In this document: positions 1 to 7,351 of the stretch, in pieces
Position numbering within the stretch: the first letter of the stretch is position 1
Layout of the letters: every line of letters begins with the position of its first letter
Assembly (NCBI GenBank): GCA_016290335.1
Contig: JAEETM010000092.1
Span: 1-13,049, forward strand
Reading direction: 5' to 3'
Source of the DNA: Treponema sp.
GTDB taxonomy: Bacteria > Spirochaetota > Spirochaetia > Treponematales > Treponemataceae
Length of the DNA: 13,049 bases
The notes under the pieces: generated by a model
What the model saw: the letters and a program-made list of their open reading frames with translations, nothing else
What the model was told of the DNA's origin: nothing
Database searches by the model: none
Program-made: the position numbers and the translations under genes

Positions 1-2
1 TC

Positions 3-893
3 CGCCGTGCCCGTGTTTATGGAATAAAGGAAACAACTGGGCGTGAGCAGGAGTTTATGTTTCTTAATACAATTGATAAAGAATGTACTGTTTGGAATAC
101 AATGGTTAAGTCTGCCAAAAAGCAGAAGCCCGGCATGCGCTACAAGTTCCCGGATGGAACAATAGGTACAATTGTTGATGTTGAAGGTAACAAGGGAACC
201 GAGTTCCGTGCAATGAAGTTTGATTTTGCAATTGATGAAGACTGGTTTGAACGTAACGGCCACATTCCGCTGCCGCCATACATTAAGCGTGGAGATACCG
301 AAGAGGATTCAGAACGTTACCAGAATGTGTATGCTACAGATACAGGTTCTGCAGCTTGTCCTACAGCGGGCCTTCATTTTACAGAAGAAATGCTTTCCCG
401 CCTTGATGCAGCCGGAATTGAACGACGCTTTGTAACACTTCATGTTGGTCTTGGAACATTTCTTCCAGTACGCGAAGAAAATATTGAAAATCATAAAATG
501 CACGAAGAATGGTATTCAATACCGATAGAAACTGCTGAAGCAATAAACCGTGCAAAATGTGAAGGCCGCCCCGTGCTTGCCGTAGGAACAACGAGTGTAA
601 GAACTCTTGAAAGTGCCGCTCAAAAGTTGTTCGCCGAGAATGAAGGTCTTGCTCAAAATGACCGCCAGGAATGGGTTAGGGCAGGTACCAGCTCAACAAG
701 CATTTTTATGTACCCCGGCTTTAAGTTTAAGGTAGTAGACCAGATGTTCACAAACTTCCATACACCCGAATCTACACTGATTATGCTTGTAAGTGCGTTC
801 GCCGGCCGTGAAAATATTCTTAATGCTTACCAGACAGCCGTTGCAAACCGTTACCGCTTTTTCAGCTACGGCGACTGTATGTTCATACGTTAG
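3..893 (+). CDS. queA: QueA, S-adenosylmethionine:tRNA ribosyltransferase-isomerase (5' end outside window)
   Basis: This enzyme transfers and isomerises the ribosyl moiety of S-adenosylmethionine onto 7-aminomethyl-deazaguanine in tRNA, giving epoxyqueuosine, in the cytoplasm. The reading frame is open from base 3, so the gene starts upstream; ATG 57 is internal, because the codons before it already read as QueA (ARVYGIKETTGREQEF). About 296 residues are visible against roughly 340-360 for the family, so about 50 N-terminal residues are missing. Family motifs in order: GHIPLPPYIKR; YQNVYA followed by GSAACPTAGLHFT; HVGLGTFLPVR; GTTSVRTLES; TSIFMYPGFKFKVVDQMFTNFH then PESTLIMLVSAFAG; and a C-terminal NRYRFFSYGDCMFI. 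Nothing looks broken. The stop codon is one base from the stop of the opposing FAD-subunit gene, leaving no room for a private terminator. Confidence 0.96.
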   Translation, partial: RRARVYGIKETTGREQEFMFLNTIDKECTVWNTMVKSAKKQKPGMRYKFPDGTIGTIVDVEGNKGTEFRAMKFDFAIDEDWFERNGHIPLPPYIKRGDTEEDSERYQNVYATDTGSAACPTAGLHFTEEMLSRLDAAGIERRFVTLHVGLGTFLPVREENIENHKMHEEWYSIPIETAEAINRAKCEGRPVLAVGTTSVRTLESAAQKLFAENEGLAQNDRQEWVRAGTSSTSIFMYPGFKFKVVDQMFTNFHTPESTLIMLVSAFAGRENILNAYQTAVANRYRFFSYGDCMFIR

Positions 894-894
894 T

Positions 895-1689
895 TTAGGT
901 TAACTGCTCAAAGCTGTATCGCGTAAGATTCATAAACTGCTGCTTTACTACATCGCTTATCATCTGATTTTCCGCAACAGTTTCAAACTCTTCAACAATG
1001 CGTTCCTGAATCTGGTCAATATCTTTTTTTGAAAGCGGCAGCCTGTGACCTATAAGAAGATTTTGAAAGCTCTTACTCTGGAATACAAAAGGACCTGCAA
1101 AAGCAAGCTTAACTTCTACTAACGTATTTCTTTCTGTGTTTGCAATAAACGCATACGAAGCAGAAGCCTGGGTAATTCTGTTTTCTGTACCAATCCTGCG
1201 GAAAATTGCAATGTCTTCATCAATCAGCGAGATTCGAATGTTTGTAAGTACAAAGCCTTTTGGTATTTCCTTAAATGTGGCAAGAGGTTCAATAAAGGTT
1301 TCTGTCTGATTTCTAAGTTCAAGTCTGGTGTCTAGAGCAAGCAGCGGTGCATACAAAGTTCTTTTGTGACCTTCAGAGCAGATGTTACCGCCGATTGTGG
1401 CCATGTTCCTTATCATCGGGTTTGCAATGCTGCCAAGTGCCTCATACAGTATCTGTGGAATATGGTGCTGACCGACATCAATTAATTCTGAAAGGGTTGC
1501 CCCGGGTCCAACATCAATATAACGCTCGTGACGTTCAATTTTTGACAATTCTTTTATACCGTGCACAGAGATTGCTTTTTCGGGAAGAGCTTCTATTCCG
1601 GTACAGCCACCAACTACTACAAGCCCCTGATTGTTTTTGAGCTGAGAGAGTAAATCCTGAGTATTTTTAGCGAATAATACAGATTTCAT
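895..1689 (-). CDS. FAD-binding subunit of a xanthine dehydrogenase / CO dehydrogenase-family complex (CoxM/XdhB type)
   Basis: At 264 residues this is close to the 270-290 usual for the medium, FAD-carrying subunit of molybdenum hydroxylases, which passes electrons from the [2Fe-2S] subunit to an acceptor. Two FAD-contact motifs are visible: GGCTG at residues 27-31 (family AGGTD-like) and IRNMATIGGN at 93-102, followed by PLLALD near 115-120. FRRIGTENRITQASASYAFIA at about 163-183 matches the C-terminal domain entry of the family, less one divergent residue here or there. The usual SPAADLLP stretch after GGN is replaced by SEGHKRTLYA. The start ATG overlaps the TGA of the [2Fe-2S] gene (ATGA), with AGGA upstream, so translation is probably coupled. 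It is the last gene of the operon. FAD binding looks retained; the electron acceptor and substrate are unknown, because the partner large subunit has lost its molybdenum site. Confidence 0.85.
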   Translation of the reverse strand: MKSVLFAKNTQDLLSQLKNNQGLVVVGGCTGIEALPEKAISVHGIKELSKIERHERYIDVGPGATLSELIDVGQHHIPQILYEALGSIANPMIRNMATIGGNICSEGHKRTLYAPLLALDTRLELRNQTETFIEPLATFKEIPKGFVLTNIRISLIDEDIAIFRRIGTENRITQASASYAFIANTERNTLVEVKLAFAGPFVFQSKSFQNLLIGHRLPLSKKDIDQIQERIVEEFETVAENQMISDVVKQQFMNLTRYSFEQLT

Positions 1690-2186
1690 TTTCTTCTTCC
1701 TGCTATTCTTGCTACTGCCGCATAGCCTTTATCTCTTATTTCTGTTGCATAAATAATTCCGTTTACAAGTGTAGATAAGTCTGTGCAGCATGGGGCAAGA
1801 GTTTTTACCTGTTCAATTATTTCCTGACGGTCTGGTACCTTATTCTTTTTCAGAATCTGATAGGCGCAGAATATTTTTCCTGCATTGCAGTATCCACAAA
1901 GCTTTATTCCGGCTAAATCAAAGCCCTGCTTTATCATGGTATATTCTTCGGTTGCAAGAAAATGATCCAGGGTTTCAATATCCTCGTTGTTTATAATGCC
2001 GACTGGTATTTTACAGGAAGCAACAGGCTTGTCGTTCAAAAGAACTGTACACGAACCGCAGACTCCTTCGCTGCAGCCGCATTTTACAGAGGTGTAAGAC
2101 ATCCTTCTTAAAACCTTCATCAGAGTTTCTTCGGGACGGGCTTCTATTATTGTTTTATTACCATTCAAAAATACAGATATGTTCAT
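1686..2186 (-). CDS. [2Fe-2S] subunit of a xanthine dehydrogenase / CO dehydrogenase-family complex (CoxS/XdhC type)
   Basis: This 166-residue protein has the two-domain plan of the small iron-sulfur subunit. The N-terminal ferredoxin-like domain carries the complete plant-type cluster site: C38-x4-C43-x2-C46-x11-C58. The C-terminal helical domain begins with C97-G-Y-C100, where the family has CGFCTPG; here the following residues are NAG. The last two ligands are normally C-x-C about 31 residues later; here the expected first position is Pro132 and the sequence is P-C133-C134, a one-residue shift. An additional Cys107 lies nearby. I chose ATG 2186 over an upstream in-frame Met at 2234 because 2186 has a good AGGAGA ribosome site and lies one base after the large-subunit stop; the longer form would overlap that gene by 47 bases. 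It should relay electrons to the FAD subunit encoded next, which it overlaps by 4 bp. Confidence 0.85.
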   Translation of the reverse strand: MNISVFLNGNKTIIEARPEETLMKVLRRMSYTSVKCGCSEGVCGSCTVLLNDKPVASCKIPVGIINNEDIETLDHFLATEEYTMIKQGFDLAGIKLCGYCNAGKIFCAYQILKKNKVPDRQEIIEQVKTLAPCCTDLSTLVNGIIYATEIRDKGYAAVARIAGRRK

Positions 2187-2187
2187 T

Positions 2188-4566
2188 TTACTCTCCTGTT
2201 GTGCCAGCCGATTTCTCTGTTGCAGATTTATCATCTGGAATATGTTCCAGAAGCAGATTGTCTATTCCGTGAAGCTCCATTGAATCCATCTGATGTAGTA
2301 TTTGTGGAATTGAAGGAAGCTGCGACAGCTGAGTTGAGGTTTCTCTTTCTTTTATCAGATTGAATATTTGAGCCTCGGTACATGGCAGCTTTGTAAGCTG
2401 AGTTGCAAGTGCAAGTGAAAGTGCAGAAGAGAAGGCTGCCGGCAAAGTATTATGAACTAAAGCTCCTACCTGTCCTGATTTGTTTTTTGATTGAATGAAC
2501 TTTACAGAAATCTTATCACAATGAATAGACTTTTCTTCAACGAGCATTGAAAGCTCCTGCTGGATTTCAAGCCTTATTGTACGAAGTGCCGCCTGTTCAT
2601 CAAAAAGCTCGCCGCAATCAACTGTGAGCCATATACCCTTTATTTTTTCACTGTAAGTATAGGTGTCAAGCTCAACCTCTACAACACAGGTTGCAAAGGA
2701 CATGTTTGCAAACGGAATGCCGGAAAAAGCTTCTTTGTTCCAGTTCTTTTTTGCAGTTCCTGTTAAGCCTTTTTTTGAAGTAATTGGCAGCGGCTGATGA
2801 AAACGTTTTTTCTGAATATCATTGCAGCATTTTTTTATCAGCTCGTTCATTGTGCCAATTGTGCTGAACGAATCCTCCGGTGAAGGCGGAATATCCTTTA
2901 TGTAAAACTCCGAATCTATTATGATGTTTTCTTTTTTTATCTGAAGGATTTCGGAAACAGTTTCGCGCCAGATATTCTGGATTACCTCTGATGGTCTTAT
3001 TGCATGAATAACAACCCGCTCCTTAGGAAGAAGGGTGACTTCTATTTTAGTGTCATACGAAAAGGTTGTTGAACCGTAGAACTCAGAAACATTATAGCCT
3101 GTAGCAATTCCAATTCCCCGCAGTGGAACAGCAAAAAATGGATTGCTGTTTTTCTGAAGCCTGTCAATTGCGTCCATATGGAAGGAAGTATATTTTCTGT
3201 TGAAGTCGCTCATCTGGATTGTATTGAAAAGAGTTTCAAGCGCAGTTTTTGAAGGAATGTCTATCAGAGAGCGTGCTTTTGTATTAGTGTTGATTTTTCT
3301 GATATCCTCCGGCAGAAGATGAACCTGATTACTTAACTTTTGAATCTGGTTTTCTATTGCAAAAAAGGCTTGGGAATCTATGCTCTTTATACATATAGAA
3401 GAAGGCGGATTTTTGGATGTATGAGCCTGCGCCAGAATATGAACATTTTCAAACTTATAATAATTGCAGGAAGCAATTGCAATCCTGTCTATGATTTCCT
3501 GTGAAAAAGGATTTAAGGCTCCAACATCAACATCTATAAAAACAGACATTCCATTTACCTTGCCATCCTTTCTGACAGCGGTTTTATATGTTATATCTGT
3601 TTTTACGCCCGGAATCATATAATGATCCTGCTCTTTTTGAGTAAGGATGAGCTTTACCGGCTTTTTTACAAGAAAGGCTGCAACTGCAACCTGAGCTGCA
3701 ATTTGTGTAGTACGCCAGAGCCCCTTTGAATAGATTCCGGAGGTGTTTGTTTTATTTATGAATATTGATTCTTCCGGTAAATCAAGACAATCTGAAATAA
3801 CTTTAATTAATAACGACGGCCACTTTGTAGGAGCAAAAACATGCATGCAGTCGTTTTCCATATAACAGAAAGCACCGGCTGTTTCCTGCCAGGATAAATC
3901 GGTAAGCTTTTCTGTCCAGGTTTCTTCAGAAATAAAGCAGTCTTCATTATCAGTAAAGAGGATTTTTTCTGCTTCTTCAATTGTGTTTTCTGCAAAAATA
4001 CCTGTCTTAATCTCACGGGAAGCAACAGTATGCTTCTGCGGTTTTTCAATATGATTTGTATCCAGAACTGTGTTCAGCGGTGGAAGCTCGTTTATTTCTG
4101 AAACAATTGTCTCTACACTGTTTTTAGCATGAGGAAGATGTTTGGCAGTTTTTTCAGATACATCCACAAAAGGTCTGTGATGCTGATTAATTGCATTCTT
4201 TAATGCAGATTCCAGGGTTTCTATATCAAAATTGATTGTGACCTTTTCCAGAAGCTTTTGAACTATTGCTTCATCAGGTCCAACAAGTATTCCAAGCGGC
4301 TCACCTGCAAAAGATACGTTATCATGACTGAAGATATTAATTTCAACATCATTTACATTAAAAGTTTTTTTACCGGGAATGTCTTTTGCTGTAAAAAGAT
4401 GATAACCTTCCGGAATGTCTTCTAAGAAAATGTTGCGGACAATTCCGGTTGCTGTAGGGCTTCGTACTAAAGCGGCGTAGTATGGTTCATGATGTGAATA
4501 ATCGCTGTAAAAGCCTTTTGTATCAAGAGAACGTTTTGTAACTACGGGAGCATTTTTCTTAGGCAT
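2188..4566 (-). CDS. Degenerate large subunit of the molybdenum hydroxylase (xanthine dehydrogenase/aldehyde oxidase) family, probably without a molybdenum site
   Basis: A 792-residue protein with the family's overall plan. The N-terminal hammerhead domain has ALVRSPTATGIVRNI (32-46) and FAGEPLGILVG (86-96). The core includes KKPVKLILTQKEQD (301-314), a KNPP...QAFFAIE stretch (385-405) and VVEVELD...VDCGELF (628-655). Every motif that holds the molybdopterin or does catalysis is altered. GGFGGKE reads SGIYSKG (276-282). After the conserved Pro-Pro, AFRGFGAPQ reads ICIKSIDSQ (391-399), so the active-site Arg is Ile393. The GQG...T stretch reads SEVIQN. The C-terminal GVGEPP reads QVGALV, so the catalytic Glu is Ala702. 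The reading frame is intact and tightly packed (8-bp overlap with the aminotransferase, 1-bp gap to the [2Fe-2S] gene), which argues against a pseudogene. A treponemal relative is annotated, from memory, as quinoline 2-oxidoreductase. Its actual substrate, if any, is unknown. Confidence 0.82.
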   Translation of the reverse strand: MPKKNAPVVTKRSLDTKGFYSDYSHHEPYYAALVRSPTATGIVRNIFLEDIPEGYHLFTAKDIPGKKTFNVNDVEINIFSHDNVSFAGEPLGILVGPDEAIVQKLLEKVTINFDIETLESALKNAINQHHRPFVDVSEKTAKHLPHAKNSVETIVSEINELPPLNTVLDTNHIEKPQKHTVASREIKTGIFAENTIEEAEKILFTDNEDCFISEETWTEKLTDLSWQETAGAFCYMENDCMHVFAPTKWPSLLIKVISDCLDLPEESIFINKTNTSGIYSKGLWRTTQIAAQVAVAAFLVKKPVKLILTQKEQDHYMIPGVKTDITYKTAVRKDGKVNGMSVFIDVDVGALNPFSQEIIDRIAIASCNYYKFENVHILAQAHTSKNPPSSICIKSIDSQAFFAIENQIQKLSNQVHLLPEDIRKINTNTKARSLIDIPSKTALETLFNTIQMSDFNRKYTSFHMDAIDRLQKNSNPFFAVPLRGIGIATGYNVSEFYGSTTFSYDTKIEVTLLPKERVVIHAIRPSEVIQNIWRETVSEILQIKKENIIIDSEFYIKDIPPSPEDSFSTIGTMNELIKKCCNDIQKKRFHQPLPITSKKGLTGTAKKNWNKEAFSGIPFANMSFATCVVEVELDTYTYSEKIKGIWLTVDCGELFDEQAALRTIRLEIQQELSMLVEEKSIHCDKISVKFIQSKNKSGQVGALVHNTLPAAFSSALSLALATQLTKLPCTEAQIFNLIKERETSTQLSQLPSIPQILHQMDSMELHGIDNLLLEHIPDDKSATEKSAGTTGE

Positions 4567-5770
4567 GGTTTTCTTTTCCTGTCTGTATGATTGTGTTTAT
4601 AACATAATCTGCCATTTCCTCTGTCATGTCAGGGAATAGCGGAATAGAAATTGTTCTTGAATATTGCTGCTCTGCATTCGGAAAGGTTTCTGCGGTAAAT
4701 GATGGATAAAGCTCCTTCCAGTACGTAAAGTGGAAAAGCGGGATAAAGTGAACCGAGATTCCCAGACCTGCTTCCTGCAGTTTTTTTGCAAACTGTTCGC
4801 GTGTAATCTTAAGTTTTTCCGGTACAATCCGCATAAGGTACAAATGCCAGGAGTTTCCTTCGCCGTCTGGTGGCAGTTTAATAAAATCCAGACCGGCAAA
4901 AGCTTTATTATATTTTTCTACAATTCGTTTCCGCTGTTCATAAAAAAGCTGGGCACGGTCAACCTGACAGCAGCCTATTGCGGCAAGCACATCAGGCAGA
5001 TTAAACTTGTAGCCCGGTGCAATAATATCGTACTCCCAGGAAGCACGTGGAGAAGTGTAGCGGTCCCAGGTTGTGCGGTCCATTCCGTGCATGCGCATAA
5101 CTGTCATTCTTTTTGCAAGCTCAGCATTTTTTGTGCAGACCATTCCGCCTTCTGCAGTTGTAATTGTCTTTGTTACATAGAAAGAAAAAACTCCTGCATC
5201 ACCAATTACTCCGGCATAACCCAGCTTTGTAGGAGAAGGAAAGGAATGTGCGGCATCTTCTATTACATAGATTTTGTTTTCAGGTGTACTGTATTTTTCT
5301 GCAAGGTTTAGGATTCGTTCCATATTGCAGACGTTTCCAGCTATGTGAACAGGAATGATAGCCTTTACCTTGTGTCCGTTTTCTGCATCTTTTTTTAATA
5401 TTTCTTCTATTTTATTCGGGTCTATACTGTAGGTATCTTTTTCAATATCAGCAAAATAAACATCGGCATTAAGGTGACGGGCGCAGGTTGCAGTAGAAAC
5501 AAATGTATATGGAGTAGTGATTACGGCAGTACCATTTTTTACACCGCAGGCTTCTAGTGCCAGAATCATACCGGAAGTGTTTGAGTTTACGGCAAGAGAA
5601 TAAATCTTATTGTCCGTTTCGTTTCCACCAAGAGCCTGACTGAACTTTTTTTCAAACTCAAGCGCATATTTTCCGGTTGTAAGCCAGCCTGAATCAAGTA
5701 CATCCATAACAGCCTTTTTTTCTGCGTCTGTAATTGCTGCACGATGAAATGGTACTTTTATTTCGTTCAT
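4559..5770 (-). CDS. DegT/DnrJ/EryC1/StrS-family PLP-dependent sugar aminotransferase
   Basis: This is a fold-type I PLP enzyme that most likely transfers an amino group to the 4-keto carbon of a nucleotide-linked 6-deoxy sugar in the cytoplasm. The 403 residues match the family length. Visible landmarks are LDSGWLTTGKYALEFE near the N-terminus, NSNTSGMILAL (62-72), TTPYTFVSTA (85-94), EDAAHSF with the pyridine-contacting Asp172, and FSFYVTKTITTAEGGM with the Schiff-base Lys201. YKFNLPDVLAAIG at about 273-285 is also typical. I chose ATG 5770 over a Met at 5806 because it has GAGGAG nine bases upstream and begins with the usual MNEIKVPFHR; the longer form would start inside a palindromic repeat. 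The 3' end overlaps the large redox subunit by 8 bp. Its predicted substrate maker, the 4,6-dehydratase, is the gene just upstream. No acetyltransferase of a bacillosamine-type route is in view. From memory, T. pallidum labels its relative SpsC. Confidence 0.9.
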   Translation of the reverse strand: MNEIKVPFHRAAITDAEKKAVMDVLDSGWLTTGKYALEFEKKFSQALGGNETDNKIYSLAVNSNTSGMILALEACGVKNGTAVITTPYTFVSTATCARHLNADVYFADIEKDTYSIDPNKIEEILKKDAENGHKVKAIIPVHIAGNVCNMERILNLAEKYSTPENKIYVIEDAAHSFPSPTKLGYAGVIGDAGVFSFYVTKTITTAEGGMVCTKNAELAKRMTVMRMHGMDRTTWDRYTSPRASWEYDIIAPGYKFNLPDVLAAIGCCQVDRAQLFYEQRKRIVEKYNKAFAGLDFIKLPPDGEGNSWHLYLMRIVPEKLKITREQFAKKLQEAGLGISVHFIPLFHFTYWKELYPSFTAETFPNAEQQYSRTISIPLFPDMTEEMADYVINTIIQTGKENHA

Positions 5771-5794
5771 AAATGTTGTCTCCTCAAAACAGAG

Positions 5795-5815
5795 ATTCCG
5801 AATCAAGTTCGGAAT
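5795..5815 (-). repeat. REP-like palindrome between two operon genes
   Basis: Perfect 8-bp inverted arms (ATTCCGAA and TTCGGAAT) surround a 5-nt loop. Read on the coding (minus) strand, it starts TCATTCCGAACTTG, eight bases or fewer after the dehydratase stop codon, and ends just before the aminotransferase ribosome site. There is no T-tract, so it is not a standard terminator. Such TCATTCCGAACTTG-type palindromes resemble dispersed repetitive extragenic elements. It may tune mRNA stability or expression between the two cistrons. Confidence 0.6.
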
Positions 5816-5820
5816 GACAG

Positions 5821-7332
5821 TTAAAGTAAATCCGTGCGTTTTTGACCATCAGATTTTATTTCTTCGTAAAAATCCCTTAAGCTTTTGCAGTCTTCACAGA
5901 GCAGCGAAACTAAAAGCTCCCTGTTGCGGAAATCTTCTTCTTTTCCGTTTGTAAAAAAGCAGATGGGGTAGAGCTTTTTTAAAAGAGTGTCCAGTCTTTC
6001 TGCTGTGTATTCCTTGTTGTCCAGCTGAAGAATCTTCTGGTATTTTGTAGGCGTAGGATTTTCTTCTTTAAGCCATAGCGGTTCAATAAGGCGTTCACCT
6101 TTTCTTGCACCGACCACCTTTATGTCAATATCCTTGTACGGTTCAAGACCGCTGAACTTAATAATCTGTTCGGCAAGGTCAAGAATCTTTATAGGTTCGC
6201 CCATATCAAGCAGGTATGATTTTCCGTTTTCTCCAACACCGCCAGTCTGCAGAACAAGGGAACAGGCTTCCGGAATTGTCATAAAAAAGCGTTCCATTTT
6301 TTTATCGGTAACGGTGAGCGGGCCTCCGGTTTTAATCTGAGTCTGGAATAACGGAAGAATTGAACCACGGCTTCCAAGAACATTACCAAAGCGTACAAAC
6401 ATAATTGCCTGGTTGTTTCCTGCTTCTCTTGCTTTATCTGCAGCCGCAAGCACCATCTTTTCGCAGAGCATTTTAGAAACACCGTATACACTAACCGGTT
6501 CAACAGCCTTATCGGTAGAAATAAGCACAAATCGTTCTACCTTGTGGGTTAAGGCTGCATCAAGAAGGTTCTTGGTACCGAATACATTGTTTTCAATTGC
6601 TGCAACCTGGTTTTCTTCCATCATTGGAACATGCTTGTAGGCCGCACAATGGAAAATAACATTACATTTTGTCTGTTTTATGATGTAGTCAACGTATTCC
6701 CTGTCACGCATATCGCCAATAATAGGGACAACCGTTGCCTTTTCACCTACGCCTTCTGCCTGGAGCACTTTAAGCTCGCGGAAAATCTGGCAGATTGAGT
6801 TTTCGCCGTGACCAAAAAGGTAAAGTCTTTCTGCTCCACCAGAAAGCAGCTGTCTTGCAAGCTCCGAACCGATTGAACCGCCGGCACCTGTAATCAAAAC
6901 TCGTTTGCCGCGCAGGTACGAAAGGCTTTCTTTTAAGGAAATTGCAATCGGGGTTCGGCCAAGAATATCAAGCGGGTCAATTTCCCTTGTCTGAACAAAA
7001 TGGGCGGTTCCGTTTATAACCTGGCTTATTCCAGGCAGGATTTTTATGTGTTTGAACTTATTTTTCTGCAAAATATCATATATTTCGCGGATTCTTTCAA
7101 CGGGAGCGGACGGTATTGCTATAATTGCTTCATCATCATCTGAATTACTGAGGATTGAAGTTACGTTGCTGATTGGACCAAGAACCGGAATACCGTCAAT
7201 TGTTGTACCGATTATGGATTTGTCGTCATCAAGAAAGGCGTTTACTTTACCGAAGATTTTTTTTCTTTTAATGTCGTCTGCAATTGTCTGCCCGGCAAAC
7301 CCGGCACCAATTATATAAATACGTTTTTCCAT
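5821..7332 (-). CDS. CapD/PglF/WbpM-family nucleotide-sugar 4,6-dehydratase, soluble form
   Basis: This protein most likely removes water from a UDP-N-acetylhexosamine (by family analogy UDP-GlcNAc) to give the 4-keto-6-deoxy sugar for the aminotransferase encoded next. It has 503 residues, with two nucleotide-binding domains. The N-terminal one (about 1-115) starts with GAGFAG (9-14). The second is an extended SDR with GAGGSIGSE (149-157), AAYKHVPMME (230-239), STDKAVEP (272-279), Y283-x3-K287 and RFGNVLGSRGSILPLF. REIDPLDILGR (116-126) is the usual link between them. The long family members have four N-terminal transmembrane helices; these are absent here, so the enzyme should be cytosolic. 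At the position where long members often have Met (NxMGASK), this protein keeps the classical Tyr283. The start ATG 7332 has a GGGACGGGAA stretch upstream. It leads the five-gene operon. From memory, T. pallidum labels its relative Cap5D. Confidence 0.9.
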   Translation of the reverse strand: MEKRIYIIGAGFAGQTIADDIKRKKIFGKVNAFLDDDKSIIGTTIDGIPVLGPISNVTSILSNSDDDEAIIAIPSAPVERIREIYDILQKNKFKHIKILPGISQVINGTAHFVQTREIDPLDILGRTPIAISLKESLSYLRGKRVLITGAGGSIGSELARQLLSGGAERLYLFGHGENSICQIFRELKVLQAEGVGEKATVVPIIGDMRDREYVDYIIKQTKCNVIFHCAAYKHVPMMEENQVAAIENNVFGTKNLLDAALTHKVERFVLISTDKAVEPVSVYGVSKMLCEKMVLAAADKAREAGNNQAIMFVRFGNVLGSRGSILPLFQTQIKTGGPLTVTDKKMERFFMTIPEACSLVLQTGGVGENGKSYLLDMGEPIKILDLAEQIIKFSGLEPYKDIDIKVVGARKGERLIEPLWLKEENPTPTKYQKILQLDNKEYTAERLDTLLKKLYPICFFTNGKEEDFRNRELLVSLLCEDCKSLRDFYEEIKSDGQKRTDLL

Positions 7333-7351
7333 TTCCCGTCCCGTTCAAAAT

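Noticed and set aside
2187..2234. Longer start for the [2Fe-2S] subunit at 2234
   Set aside because: It would add 16 residues that overlap the end of the large-subunit gene, whereas ATG 2186 has AGGAGA at good spacing and begins where the ferredoxin domain normally starts.
2188..4566. Functional xanthine dehydrogenase, aldehyde oxidase or quinoline oxidoreductase
   Set aside because: The residues that bind molybdopterin and perform catalysis are missing, so copying the family's enzyme name would mislead.
2188..4566. Large redox subunit as a pseudogene
   Set aside because: There is a continuous 792-codon frame with gene overlaps on both sides, and the partners keep their cofactor motifs, which is not how a decaying gene looks.
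4730..5311. 193-codon plus-strand ORF opposite the aminotransferase
   Set aside because: It is rich in Cys and Phe with no domain pattern and lies fully antisense to a conserved PLP enzyme, so it is a shadow frame.
5771..5806. Longer start for the aminotransferase at 5806
   Set aside because: The extra 12 residues would be encoded by the palindromic repeat; ATG 5770 has GAGGAG upstream and the typical family N-terminus.
5795..5815. Intrinsic terminator between the dehydratase and aminotransferase genes
   Set aside because: The stem has no T-tract on the transcribed strand and an A/G-rich ribosome site follows directly.
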